Notes under the pieces: model-generated
What the model was told of the DNA's origin: nothing
Databases searched by the model: none
The model's input: the letters and a program-made list of their open reading frames with translations, nothing else
Program-made: the position numbers and the translations under genes
In this document: positions 34,438 through 43,439 of the stretch, piece by piece
Layout: each line of letters starts with the position of its first letter
Position numbering within the stretch: the stretch's first letter is position 1
Source of the DNA: Chloroflexota bacterium
Lineage (GTDB): Bacteria; Chloroflexota; Anaerolineae; Promineifilales; Promineifilaceae
Length of the DNA: 54,876 nucleotides
Direction: 5' to 3'
Assembly (NCBI GenBank): GCA_024277135.1
Contig: JAJRVV010000029.1
Coordinates: forward strand, 1-54,876

Positions 34438-34479
34438 GAAAACGAAAAGCGTAAAACGTAATGCGAAGAACGTAAAACG
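34438..34479. repeat. 7-base-period array 8
   Basis: GAAAACG, AAAAGCG, TAAAACG, TAATGCG, AAGAACG, TAAAACG: six heptamers, all ending in CG, in the ftsA/ftsQ gap. Confidence 0.7.
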
Positions 34480-34530
34480 TGATTGTTACCCGATTACGTG
34501 TTTACCTGTCCTGCATACCTGCGCGCTTGC

Positions 34531-35463
34531 TCATTGCGCCCGATAGTACGGTTTCTCCTGATTGCTGACGCTGATGTATTGCGGCGTCAACCCTTGATCT
34601 TCCAAATTTCGCGCGATGGTCTCGTAGACGACCAGTTTTTGCGCCATGTCGGTTCCGGCTCCAAAATAGGCGCGCCAGCCACGGCCGTCCTGGTAACTCA
34701 ATCCGCTCGACGGCCGATAATACAACTGGTTGATGTTGGGCCGCAGCTCCTTAAGCTGCATCGCCCCCGTCAGAACATCTTTGGGGATAAACGCCAATGA
34801 AGGCGAAGGCGCTGCCGGCGTTGCCGCGCCGCTTTCTGCGTCTGGCGTCGGTTCAGCTTCGCTGGATTGCTTGTAGGCGGGCGGCAGTTCTGACTCAATG
34901 ACCAACAAATCGTTTTGGCCAGCGCGGGCGGGGATGAGACGGCCGTCTGCCGTGATCCAGAAATGTTCCCCATCTTCCCGCCAGATGGCGATGGGTTTTT
35001 CCTCGCCAATCTGAATGTCTACCTGGTTAGGCCAATTCAAAGAGACGGTGGCGGTGATGACGCCGGGCACGGCCGTAATCTGGGAGGCGGCATTGACCGG
35101 GTCTACCCCAAATATGTGCGCCCCGGCCAATCCGCTGGCGGCCACGATTTCCTCGGCGGGAACGGCCGTGATGCCATTCACCGGAATCCGCGTCAAATAA
35201 AAATTCTCATCCAGGCCAATCAACGTCAGCGCATAAATGCTCATCGCCAGCAGCATCAGGCTGATCCAACGCGCATTCCACACCACCATTTTGATGGCGG
35301 GCATTGGCGACGAGAAGCGCCGGTTGTTGCGTCGCTGCCGCTGCCGGGCCGCTTTGGGCATGGCCCGCTGCCCCAACCGGGCGGCGGTCGTCGCCTGCAT
35401 CCGCCGCATCCGGGGCTGTTTTCGCAATCGTTGATTTTGTCCAGAACTTTTACGCCGTGCCAT
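34531..35463 (-). CDS. ftsQ: cell division protein FtsQ/DivIB
   Basis: 310 aa. A basic, Arg/Gln-rich cytosolic N-terminus (about 55 residues), one membrane helix (about 66-84), then an extracytoplasmic POTRA domain (LTRIPVNGITAVPAEEIVAASGLAGAHIF) and the FtsQ domain with VSLNWPNQVDIQIGEEKPIAIW. It links early and late divisome proteins. The position between ddl and ftsA is canonical. Confidence 0.88.
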   Translation of the reverse strand: MARRKSSGQNQRLRKQPRMRRMQATTAARLGQRAMPKAARQRQRRNNRRFSSPMPAIKMVVWNARWISLMLLAMSIYALTLIGLDENFYLTRIPVNGITAVPAEEIVAASGLAGAHIFGVDPVNAASQITAVPGVITATVSLNWPNQVDIQIGEEKPIAIWREDGEHFWITADGRLIPARAGQNDLLVIESELPPAYKQSSEAEPTPDAESGAATPAAPSPSLAFIPKDVLTGAMQLKELRPNINQLYYRPSSGLSYQDGRGWRAYFGAGTDMAQKLVVYETIARNLEDQGLTPQYISVSNQEKPYYRAQ

Positions 35464-35473
35464 AATCTAATCC

Positions 35474-35501
35474 AAAATCTAAAATCTAAAATCAAAAATC
35501 A
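35474..35501. repeat. 7-base-period array 9
   Basis: AAAATCT, AAAATCT, AAAATCA, AAAATCA in the ftsQ/ddl gap; it runs over the ddl stop and last codons. Confidence 0.65.
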
Positions 35502-36616
35502 CTCTTAAATCCGCTTTTCACCTCATGTCGTTCCAGCGCCAATCCAATCAGTCGGTCTAGCAATTCGTCATACGGAATGCCGCTGGCTGCCCACAACTTG
35601 GGATACATGGAGATGCGGGTGAAGCCGGGAATGGTGTTGATTTCATTCATATACAAGTCGCCCGTATCCCGATCCATCATTAAATCCACCCGCCCCAGTC
35701 CGGCGCAATCTATGGCCCGATACGCTTGCACCGCCAACGCCTGCACCTTACCGGCCACCGCTGGCGGCAAATTAGCCGGGATGATTAGTTCCGACTCTTC
35801 TTCGGAGCCGGGTTCGGCCAGGTATTTAGCGTGGTAATCGTAAAACTCGCGCCGGGGACGGATTTCGCCGACGACGCTGGCGATGGGATCGTCGTTGCCC
35901 ATCACCGAGACTTCCAACTCGCGGGCGTCAATGCCCTGCTCGACGACGATGCGCCGGTCATATTGGGCGGCTTCGTCCAATCCGGCCCCTAGTTCGGCCC
36001 GGTTTTTGCATTTGCTGATGCCGACGCTGGAGCCGAGATTGGCCGGTTTGACGAAGACGGGATAAGACAAGGCAGTTTCTATTTCGTCAAGAACGGCGGA
36101 CGGCCATCTCCCCCATTTACCGCTCAACGCCAACCGCCAGGGAACCACCGGGATGCCGCTGGCCGTCATCACATGCTTGAAGATGGCCTTATCCATACCC
36201 ACCGCCGCGCCAACGACATTAGCGCCGACGTAGGGCAATCCGGCCAGTTCCAGCAGTCCCTGCACCGTGCCATCCTCGCCATACGGCCCATGCAGCACGG
36301 GAAAGATCACATCCAACTCAGTGACGGCCGTCAGGCTGGCCGGAGCAGTTTCTTGCATCCCCACCCGCATTAACGCTGACGATTTTGGGTCGGGCAACAG
36401 GGCGGCGGGGCGGGCGGTGTCCCGGCCTTCCGTCAGCGCCGCCATCACATCCCCAGTCAGCCAACGGCCGTCCCTGGTAATGCCGATGGGGATCACCTCA
36501 TACTTGTCTCGATTCAAGGCGTCCATCACCGACTGCGCCGACATCAGCGACACCTCATGCTCGCCAGATCGCCCGCCAAAAATCACGCCCACCTTGATCT
36601 TCCGTTTCTCGTTCAT
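35492..36616 (-). CDS. ddl: D-alanine-D-alanine ligase
   Basis: 374 aa. Joins two D-Ala for the pentapeptide. ATP-grasp motifs: VGVIFGGRSGEHEVSLMSA at the start, HGPYGEDGTVQGLLE, VKPANLGSSVGISK, and the metal-binding MNEINTIPGFTRISMYPKLW. The ATG at 36616 (MNEKRK) is preferred because the six residues upstream (start 36634) are encoded by a 7-base array. Full family length. Confidence 0.95.
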   Translation of the reverse strand: MNEKRKIKVGVIFGGRSGEHEVSLMSAQSVMDALNRDKYEVIPIGITRDGRWLTGDVMAALTEGRDTARPAALLPDPKSSALMRVGMQETAPASLTAVTELDVIFPVLHGPYGEDGTVQGLLELAGLPYVGANVVGAAVGMDKAIFKHVMTASGIPVVPWRLALSGKWGRWPSAVLDEIETALSYPVFVKPANLGSSVGISKCKNRAELGAGLDEAAQYDRRIVVEQGIDARELEVSVMGNDDPIASVVGEIRPRREFYDYHAKYLAEPGSEEESELIIPANLPPAVAGKVQALAVQAYRAIDCAGLGRVDLMMDRDTGDLYMNEINTIPGFTRISMYPKLWAASGIPYDELLDRLIGLALERHEVKSGFKSDF

Positions 36617-36649
36617 TCGCAATTCACAATTCACAATTAATTATTCCCC
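36615..36649. repeat. 7-base-period array 10
   Basis: ATTCGCA, ATTCACA, ATTCACA, ATTAATT, ATTCCCC: fills the ddl/murB gap and reaches the ddl start and the murB stop. Confidence 0.7.
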
Positions 36650-37594
36650 AAACTTCCACTCGCCCACCAACTCCACTTCCAACTCCATCTCGATGCCGAA
36701 CTTTTCCCGCACCGTGTTCCACGCCTCGGCGATCAAGGCGCGGATATCATCGGCTGTGGCCGTGCCGTCACTGATGAAAAAATTGGCGTGCTTTTCCGAA
36801 ATGCTGGCGCCGCCGATCTGGAAGCCCTTCAAACCGGCGGCTTCGATGAGATAGCCGGCGTAATAATTTTCCGGGTTTTTGAACATAGACCCCATGCTGG
36901 CGCCGCCGGGTTGCGTTTCCTTGCGCCGGGCGGTAAAGCCATCGGCGCGAGCCGTCAGCACCTCCACCGATTCCGGCGTCAATTGAAGTTCGGCGGATAA
37001 CACCACCCGCCGCGAGATGTTGCGCCCTTGTTCCCGCTTGAGGATGCTGTCTCGATAGGCGTATTTCATGTCGTCGGCCGTGTAAATTACCGCCCCTTTG
37101 CCCGGTTCCCAGATGGTGGCCGCCCGCAAGATGCTGTGCATGTCGCCGCCGTGCGCGCCGGAATTGCCCACCACCGCGCCGCCGACCGTGCCCGGCACGC
37201 CGATGGCCCACTCCAGCCCGCCCAACCCTTTGGCGATGCACTGCCGCGCCAGCGAGGAGAGGTTCATGCCGGACTCTACCGTGCAAATGACGGCCGCGCC
37301 GATATTGCGGAAGTTGACCGCTCTGGCCTTGTTCATGATGACCAGCCCGCCGATCCCATTGTTAGCTACCAGGATGTTGGAGCCGCCGCCCAGGATGAAG
37401 TAGTTGATGCGGCAAGCGTAGGCTAGTTCTACGGCCGTCTGCAATTCCATCCCGCTCGTCACCGTCACAAAAAGTTCCGCTGGGCCGCCCACCCGGGCCG
37501 ATGTGTACCGGCCCAAAGGCGTATTCACCTGGCATTGTTCGCCAAACAATTCTTGGAATCGGGTGGCGTCTTGTACAGTTATTTCCCAACTCAT
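36641..37594 (-). CDS. murB: UDP-N-acetylenolpyruvoylglucosamine reductase
   Basis: 317 aa. FAD enzyme reducing the enolpyruvyl group to make UDP-MurNAc. Visible: NTPLGRYTSARVGGPAEL, FAD-binding FILGGGSNILV, VGNSGAHGG, and the catalytic Ser in GGASMGSMFKNPE with LIEAAGLKG. Type II-like layout. ATG at 37594 follows GAGGA. Between murC and ddl. Confidence 0.95.
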   Translation of the reverse strand: MSWEITVQDATRFQELFGEQCQVNTPLGRYTSARVGGPAELFVTVTSGMELQTAVELAYACRINYFILGGGSNILVANNGIGGLVIMNKARAVNFRNIGAAVICTVESGMNLSSLARQCIAKGLGGLEWAIGVPGTVGGAVVGNSGAHGGDMHSILRAATIWEPGKGAVIYTADDMKYAYRDSILKREQGRNISRRVVLSAELQLTPESVEVLTARADGFTARRKETQPGGASMGSMFKNPENYYAGYLIEAAGLKGFQIGGASISEKHANFFISDGTATADDIRALIAEAWNTVREKFGIEMELEVELVGEWKFGE

Positions 37595-37608
37595 TACAAA
37601 TCCTCGAA

Positions 37609-37629
37609 TTAACAATTAGCAATTGACAA
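37609..37629. repeat. 7-base-period array 11
   Basis: TTAACAA, TTAGCAA, TTGACAA in the murB/murC gap. It encodes the last residues and stop of murC. Confidence 0.6.
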
Positions 37630-39016
37630 TTTCTTTTAGCCCGGCCAATATCCATCGGCCCACTTCATCACCGTCGCCCGCGCCCAACGTTATCACCACA
37701 TCGCCGGGGAGCGCCCGTTCCAAAATGTAGTCGGCGGCCTGGCGGCGGCCGGGGATGTGGATAGCGTGGGGATGGTTCATGGCGGCGATGACGACGGCCG
37801 TATCCATCCCCAACGTGTCCGTTTCCCGGCTGCGGAAAATATCCAGGGCGATCACTTTGTCGGCGTCGCCAAAACTGGCGGCGAAATCTGGCAAATACAA
37901 TTTGGTGCGGCTGTACGTGTGCGGCTGCCACACCGCCCACAACCGACGGCCGGGAAACCGCTGCCGCGCCGCCGCCAATGTGGCCCGAATCTCGGTGGGG
38001 TGGTGGGCGTAATCGTCAATCACCGTCACGTCGCCCAGTTCGCCCACAATTTGGAACCGCCGCCCCACGCCGCCAAATTCGGCCAGCGCTTGGCGGATGT
38101 CGTTGAAATCTACCCCGGCGTCCAGCGCCACGATGATGGCTGCCAGCGCGTTGCTGACGTTGTGCCGGCCGGGCAGCCGCAGGCGGGCCAACCCCAAAAT
38201 GTCGCTATCATATTCGACTAAAAAATCAGTTCCGCCCAGCGGATTGGGACGCAAATCCAACGCCGAATATTGGGCCGATTCCTCCAGGCCGTAGGTGGTG
38301 ATTTCCACGTCGGGCAAGTTGAGGTTGGCTAACAAGCGTGTCACCCCCACATCGTCGGCGTTGGCGATGAGACGGCCGTTCTCCGGCAAAAGTCCCACAA
38401 AGCGGCGGAACGCATCCTCATAATCGGCGGGCGTGGCAAAGATGTCCGGGTGGTCATGCTCCAGATTGGTGAGCACGATCACCTCTGGCCGCAAGCCGAG
38501 GAACATGTGGTCATATTCGTCCGCTTCCACCACGAAATAGTCGCCGTCTCCGGCACGGCCGTTCGTCCCCCAGGCCGGAATCGTGCCGCCGACGATCACC
38601 GTCGGCTCCAATCCGGCGTGCAGTAAAATCTGGGCTGCCATGCCTGTCGTCGTCGTTTTGCCATGCGTCCCGGCGATGGCGACGCCAATGTTGTCCACCA
38701 TCAAATGCCCCAGTAAATCGGCCCGTTTCAAGACCGGGATGCCTTGCGCCTGCGCGGCTGCTGCTTCCGGGTTATCCGGCGGCACGGCGGAGGAGATGAC
38801 GAGCGCATCCGCCCCGCCAATTTGCCCGGCTTTGTGCCCCTGGTAGACGATGGCTCCTTCTTGTTGCAGCGCGGCCGTATACCCATTCCGCTGCTTGTCC
38901 GATCCCGATACCACGAAGCCACGCCCCAACAGCACTCGGGCAATCGCCGACATCCCGGCGCCGCCGATGCCGACCAGGTGAAAGTGCATGTGGGGTTGGA
39001 GCGTGAATGGTTTCAT
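37616..39016 (-). CDS. murC: UDP-N-acetylmuramate-L-alanine ligase
   Basis: 466 aa. Adds the first L-Ala to UDP-MurNAc. N-terminal Rossmann HLVGIGGAGMSAIARVL, ATP-binding GTHGKTTTTG (about 115), DEYDHMFL, and the HHPTEIRATLAAAR motif of the C-terminal domain are present. Its last codons are encoded by a 7-base array. It begins 4 bp after the cvpA stop. Confidence 0.96.
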   Translation of the reverse strand: MKPFTLQPHMHFHLVGIGGAGMSAIARVLLGRGFVVSGSDKQRNGYTAALQQEGAIVYQGHKAGQIGGADALVISSAVPPDNPEAAAAQAQGIPVLKRADLLGHLMVDNIGVAIAGTHGKTTTTGMAAQILLHAGLEPTVIVGGTIPAWGTNGRAGDGDYFVVEADEYDHMFLGLRPEVIVLTNLEHDHPDIFATPADYEDAFRRFVGLLPENGRLIANADDVGVTRLLANLNLPDVEITTYGLEESAQYSALDLRPNPLGGTDFLVEYDSDILGLARLRLPGRHNVSNALAAIIVALDAGVDFNDIRQALAEFGGVGRRFQIVGELGDVTVIDDYAHHPTEIRATLAAARQRFPGRRLWAVWQPHTYSRTKLYLPDFAASFGDADKVIALDIFRSRETDTLGMDTAVVIAAMNHPHAIHIPGRRQAADYILERALPGDVVITLGAGDGDEVGRWILAGLKEIVNC

Positions 39017-39020
39017 TTTC

Positions 39021-39620
39021 TCAGATCATTACCACAATCACAAACAAGAAAACAACCACCACCAAGAGCGGCAAATAAGGCGCCAGCAACGGCAACGGCA
39101 GTTTTTCAATTAACGAGTTCACCACTTCTTCAACCCCCGGCCGAATCAGGGTGGATGGGTCGAAAGGGTAGGGCACGCCCGCCGGCAGGCGGATGAAGCC
39201 ATCGGCCCCAACCTGGTATTCTAAAAACGCCCACAGCGTGCCCACGATCAAATAGCCGTTCAACGCGCCCACAACCAGCCCCAGTACCTTGTCTTGCAGA
39301 CTGTCTCGAATACGCAGCCGGTCGGCCAATGCCCGCCCGGCAAAGGCCGGCCCCTGGTAGCTGAAAAAGGTGATGGCCAGATGGGTGAAGGCTAAAATGT
39401 AAAATTGCTGGCGGCGCGCGGCCGTTATATCCACCGGATTGGCGTTTACCTGCGTGCCAGCCCCCAACAAAGCCACCAGCAGGCCGCCAAATTGGTTCAG
39501 CGCAAACAGCGACAGCACCAGCCCGGAGGTGGCGATCACTTCCCGCGTCCACCCGCGCATGGCGCCAATGAAGGCGAAAAAAGCGACCATCAGCCAAAAT
39601 GTTGTGCCCAATCCAATCAT
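39021..39620 (-). CDS. cvpA: CvpA-family membrane protein
   Basis: 199 aa. Four hydrophobic helices; the first part (FFAFIGAMRGWTREVIATSGLV) is the CvpA signature, and FAGRALADRL and LGLVVGALNGYLIVGTLW match the family. CvpA proteins are linked to envelope stress and colicin V production. Its place between murG and murC, with a 4-bp overlap and a 4-bp gap, is unusual and suggests a role in wall synthesis. Confidence 0.82.
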   Translation of the reverse strand: MIGLGTTFWLMVAFFAFIGAMRGWTREVIATSGLVLSLFALNQFGGLLVALLGAGTQVNANPVDITAARRQQFYILAFTHLAITFFSYQGPAFAGRALADRLRIRDSLQDKVLGLVVGALNGYLIVGTLWAFLEYQVGADGFIRLPAGVPYPFDPSTLIRPGVEEVVNSLIEKLPLPLLAPYLPLLVVVVFLFVIVVMI

Positions 39621-40795
39621 GGTTTTGCTCCTACGGCCGTCAGGGATGCCACACCTCGACCCACTTCCCGAATCACCTGCGCCAAATGCCCAGCCGCATC
39701 CGGGACGGCCAGAGCGGCGGCTGCTTGCCCCATTTGCGCTAATTTTGTTTCATCGCGCAACAACGCCAGCGCTGTGGGCAGCAGCTTCTGCGGCAGCTCT
39801 TCGTCCAACAACTGCACCGCCGCGCCCCGTTCCGTCAAATAGTCGGCATTAACCTTCTGGTACAGCCAACCCCAATGCAAGGCGGGAACCAGGATGGCGG
39901 GCAGAGCAAAAGCGGGGCATTCGCCCAACATGCTGGCCCCGGCGCGGGCCGCCACCAAATCGGCGGCGCGGAAGGCGGCCCCCATTTCTTCGAACAGATA
40001 GGGATACGGCCGATAATAAGCCCGCAGCTCTTCTGGCAAGGCTTGGGCGTTGGCCTCCACTTCCGGCCAGGTGAATGTGCCGCTGATATGGATGACCTGT
40101 ACTTGGGGCAGCAGGTCGGGCAGGATACCCATCAACGGCCGGTTGATGTTGCGCGCGCCTCGGCTGCCGCCAAAAACGAACAGGGTGGGCCGATCTGGTG
40201 TCAAGTCGAACTGGGCCAGGGCGTCAGCTTTGCTCAACCGGGTAGCCGCCTGGATGTCTTGCCGCAGCGGATAACCCGTCACCACAATTTTCTCTGCGGG
40301 AATGAAAGCGCGGGAGCCTTCCAGGGTGCATGCCACTTTGCGGGCGAAGCGCAGCGCAAAGCGGACGGAAGAGCCAGGCTCGATATCCGGTTGAAAAATG
40401 ACGATGGGGACGCGATGCAGCCAGGCGGCAATCGTCACCGGCGCGGCCACGTAGCCGCCGGTCATGAACATCACCTCTGGCCGGAAGCGGCGCACCAGGC
40501 GCATCGCTTTAACCAGGCTCCAGGCTAATTTCAATCCGTTCATCAGCGTCACATACAGCGGCACGCCCACGATGGCGCCGCCGCGAATCGTTTCCAATTT
40601 CAACCCGGCGCGGGGAACCAGGGTTTCTTCCATTTCGCCGCGGGCGCCTATCCATAAGATGTGGGCGTCGCTTTTCTGCAATTCGGCGGCGGCCGTCAGC
40701 GCCGGATAAATGCCGCCGCCGGTGCCGCCGGCGCAAATCAGAACGCGCAGGGGATTGGCGATTTGGGGTTTTGGATTTTGGATTGCTGCGTTCAT
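39617..40795 (-). CDS. murG: UDP-GlcNAc:lipid I N-acetylglucosaminyltransferase
   Basis: 392 aa. Makes lipid II from lipid I at the inner face of the membrane. GT-B fold with N-terminal VLICAGGTGGGIYPAL and C-terminal FGGSRGARNIN motifs. The His normally in GGTGGH is Gly here. The first 14 residues (INPKPQIANP-like run after MNAA) are encoded by a 7-base array (40753-40787). The ATG at 40795 overlaps ftsW by four bases. Confidence 0.92.
   Translation of the reverse strand: MNAAIQNPKPQIANPLRVLICAGGTGGGIYPALTAAAELQKSDAHILWIGARGEMEETLVPRAGLKLETIRGGAIVGVPLYVTLMNGLKLAWSLVKAMRLVRRFRPEVMFMTGGYVAAPVTIAAWLHRVPIVIFQPDIEPGSSVRFALRFARKVACTLEGSRAFIPAEKIVVTGYPLRQDIQAATRLSKADALAQFDLTPDRPTLFVFGGSRGARNINRPLMGILPDLLPQVQVIHISGTFTWPEVEANAQALPEELRAYYRPYPYLFEEMGAAFRAADLVAARAGASMLGECPAFALPAILVPALHWGWLYQKVNADYLTERGAAVQLLDEELPQKLLPTALALLRDETKLAQMGQAAAALAVPDAAGHLAQVIREVGRGVASLTAVGAKP
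40753..40787. repeat. 7-base-period array 12, inside murG
   Basis: GATTGGC, GATTTGG, GGTTTTG, GATTTTG, GATTGCT. Read on the minus strand it supplies the murG residues after MNAA, an extension ahead of the conserved fold. Confidence 0.7.
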
Positions 40796-41964
40796 CCTTC
40801 CGCCTTTCGTCTTGGCTGCGGCCGTAAATGTTTCTCGATGGCGCGATCTCGTGATACGTTGAGCAGGATGCCTACGCCTAACAGGGAAAAGAGCATGGAG
40901 GTGCCGCCATAGCTTAAAAAGGGCAACGGGATGCCGGTGAAGGGGATGACGGCCGTAATCACGGCAATGTTCATCAATGATTGGTACGCCAGCCAACAGG
41001 TGACCCCCATCGCCAGCAAAAATCCATAACTATCCCGTGCATTTCGCGCCGCCAAGATGCCGCGCCAGGTCAACAGCCCCAACAGGCCAATGATCAACAG
41101 CCCGCCCACCAGGCCCAACTCCTCGCCAATGATGGCAAACACGCCATCGGTGTGCGCGGCAGGCAAAATGCCGAACTTTTGTACGCTCTCGCCCAGGCCC
41201 ACGCCAAAGATGCCGCCCCGGCCCAGGGCGATTAACGCCTGGCGCACCTGCCAGATGGCTTGATCTGGGTCGCGCAGCACTTGCTGCCATGCCTGCACCC
41301 GCGCCGCCGCATGGGGCAGGGCTTGCATCATGAAGAAAAAGGCGGCCGTCGCCACCGAGCCGCCGATGAGCATCTGGTTCCAAGTCGCTCCGGCCACAAA
41401 AAAGAGGGTGAAGGCGATGAGAGCGATGAGTCCGGCCGTACTCAAATCTGGCTGTTGCACGATGAGGAAGCTGACGACGCCGGTGATGATGGCGAACGGG
41501 ATGAGGCCATAGGTGATGTTCCGAATTCGTTCCCCTTTGGATGAAATCCAATGGGCAATGTACAAAATTGTAGCCAGTTTAGCTAATTCCGAAGGTTGAT
41601 AGGAGTTTTCATACAAACCGCGCGTCGCCCCGAAACTCTCTTCTCCCACCAACAACACCCCTACCAAAATGAGCAAAGCGCCGCCCATAATGATGACGGA
41701 GTAGCGGCGGAAAACGTGGTAGTCGAACTGCAAAATGAGGGCGATGCCGCCTAACCCCAGGAACATGGCGATCATTTGCCGCCGGAACAGGTAGGATGGG
41801 TCTTTGTACACCAGCAGCCCCTGGTCGAAGGTGGCGCTGTAGACGACCAGCATCCCCAGCACCAACAGTCCGGCGACGGCCAGCGCCATCCAGTAATCGA
41901 ACTGGAATTTGAGGCCGGGACGGATGCGGTGGGTTCGTTTGCGAATAACGTTGATGGTGGTCAT
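40792..41964 (-). CDS. ftsW: peptidoglycan polymerase FtsW
   Basis: 390 aa. SEDS-family glycosyltransferase for septal wall, ten membrane helices. Motifs: YQPSELAKLATILYIAHW, the loop with LRDPDQAIWQVRQALIALGRGG and C-terminal GIPLPFLSYGGTSM. ATG at 41964 is preferred over a GTG at 41991 that lies in an inverted repeat. Between murD and murG, as in other bacteria. Confidence 0.93.
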   Translation of the reverse strand: MTTINVIRKRTHRIRPGLKFQFDYWMALAVAGLLVLGMLVVYSATFDQGLLVYKDPSYLFRRQMIAMFLGLGGIALILQFDYHVFRRYSVIIMGGALLILVGVLLVGEESFGATRGLYENSYQPSELAKLATILYIAHWISSKGERIRNITYGLIPFAIITGVVSFLIVQQPDLSTAGLIALIAFTLFFVAGATWNQMLIGGSVATAAFFFMMQALPHAAARVQAWQQVLRDPDQAIWQVRQALIALGRGGIFGVGLGESVQKFGILPAAHTDGVFAIIGEELGLVGGLLIIGLLGLLTWRGILAARNARDSYGFLLAMGVTCWLAYQSLMNIAVITAVIPFTGIPLPFLSYGGTSMLFSLLGVGILLNVSRDRAIEKHLRPQPRRKAEG

Positions 41965-41978
41965 TGAATTTTTCCCAG

Positions 41979-42011
41979 AGGTGCGACGCACTTTTCAAGT
42001 GCGTCGCACCT
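41979..42011. repeat. 15-bp-arm inverted repeat, family C (AGGTGCGACGCACTT)
   Basis: Perfect arms 41979-41993 and 41997-42011 with a TTC loop in the murD/ftsW gap. Same arm length as families A and B. Confidence 0.75.
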
Positions 42012-42016
42012 GATCG

Positions 42017-43366
42017 TCACAATGCGTTTACCAATTCTCTAAACTTTTCGCCGCGCTCAGCAAAATCGGTGAAGGCGTCGAAGCTGGTGCCGCCGGGGGA
42101 GAGGAGGACGATGTCGCCGGACACGGCCGTGCCCGCCGCCGCCGCCGTCGCTTCCGCCAACGTATCCACACGGGTCAACTGCTTCATGCCCGCTTGCGAC
42201 AACTTTTCCATGAGCAAATCGGCCAAATCTCCAAACAAGATGACATGCCTGGCTTGTGATTTCACTGTTTCCGCCCAGGCGTCCCACACCATCTCCTTGT
42301 CTCGGCCGCCGGCCAGCAGGATGATCGGTTCGTCGAAGGCGTTGAGCGCGGCCAGGGTGCGTTCTGGCGCGGTGGCGATGGAGTCGTTGATGTAGCGAAC
42401 GCCGTTGTGTTCCCGCACCAGTTCCAGCCGGTGTTCCACGCCGGAAAATTCCCGGATGCCACGACGAATCGCCTCGATGGGAATTCCGGCGGAATCGGCC
42501 AGGGTGACGGCCGCCAGCACATTGCTGAGGTTGTGTTGGCCGCGTAATTGGACGGCGCTGGCGGGGCAGACGGCCGTCTCTTTGCCATTTCGCAGCCAGA
42601 TATGATCCTCATGCACAAAAGCGCCGTCGATGATCGGTTTGGTCAGGCTGAAATAGCGGATATGTCCCTGGGCCAACGGCCGTAACGCCATCGCCCCCGC
42701 ATCATCCGCCGAAAGGACGGCTATGTCGTCAGCCGATTGGCGGCGCAAAATGTTGGCTTTGGCGTTGATGTAGGCGGCCATCGTCTTGTGCCGATCCAGG
42801 TGGTTGGGCGTGATGTTGAGTACGGCCGCCACCGGCGGACTCTGCTGCCAAATTTCCAATTGGAAACTGGACAGCTCTTGCACCACAATGTCGCTGCGCT
42901 CCATTTTGTCCAGATCGGCGATGAGGGGACGGCCGATGTTGCCGCCGACCCAGGTGCGCCGCCCGGAAAATTGCCCCATCAGGCCGACCAACGCCGTGGT
43001 GGTGGTTTTGCCGGCCGAGCCAGTGATGCCGATGACGGCCGTCGGCGACCGCTTGATGAACTCTTGGGAATCATTCGTCAACGGGATGTGCCGGGCGCGC
43101 GCCTCTTTCACCAGGGGGGCGTCCAACGGCACGCCGCCGCTGATAGCCAATAGGTCTGCCTTTTCCAGTAAACTCATCGGATGTTCTCCCAGGACAAATT
43201 CAATGTCCCAATCCTGTAAATCGTTTAAGCTGTCGGTCAAGGTGGATGACGGCCGTAAATCTGAAATCGTCACCGCTGCGCCATGTTCGGCGGCAAACCG
43301 GGCCAGCGCCTTGCCTTGCCGCGCCAATCCCAAAATGAGGAGGCGTTTGCCGTTGAAATCATCCAT
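42017..43366 (-). CDS. murD: UDP-N-acetylmuramoylalanine-D-glutamate ligase
   Basis: 449 aa. Adds D-Glu to UDP-MurNAc-L-Ala. RLLILGLARQGKALARF at the N-terminus, ATP loop GITGSAGKTTTT, the NHLDRHKTM motif, and GRDKEMVWD in the C-terminal domain. The ATG at 43366 is chosen because the ten residues before it are array sequence. Full length. Confidence 0.95.
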   Translation of the reverse strand: MDDFNGKRLLILGLARQGKALARFAAEHGAAVTISDLRPSSTLTDSLNDLQDWDIEFVLGEHPMSLLEKADLLAISGGVPLDAPLVKEARARHIPLTNDSQEFIKRSPTAVIGITGSAGKTTTTALVGLMGQFSGRRTWVGGNIGRPLIADLDKMERSDIVVQELSSFQLEIWQQSPPVAAVLNITPNHLDRHKTMAAYINAKANILRRQSADDIAVLSADDAGAMALRPLAQGHIRYFSLTKPIIDGAFVHEDHIWLRNGKETAVCPASAVQLRGQHNLSNVLAAVTLADSAGIPIEAIRRGIREFSGVEHRLELVREHNGVRYINDSIATAPERTLAALNAFDEPIILLAGGRDKEMVWDAWAETVKSQARHVILFGDLADLLMEKLSQAGMKQLTRVDTLAEATAAAAGTAVSGDIVLLSPGGTSFDAFTDFAERGEKFRELVNAL

Positions 43367-43370
43367 TGCA

Positions 43371-43439
43371 AATGAGTAATGAACAATGGGCAATGAACAA
43401 ATGCTTGTTCATTACTCATTATCATCGTTCATTGTTAAA
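43371..43439. repeat. 7-base-period array 13 (inverted pair)
   Basis: AATGAGT, AATGAAC, AATGGGC, AATGAAC (43371-43398) face TTGTTCA, TTACTCA, TTATCAT, CGTTCAT, TGTTAAA (43405-43439). Arms AATGAGTAATGAACAA (43371-43386) and 43405-43420 are perfect complements. The right half covers the mraY stop. Confidence 0.75.
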
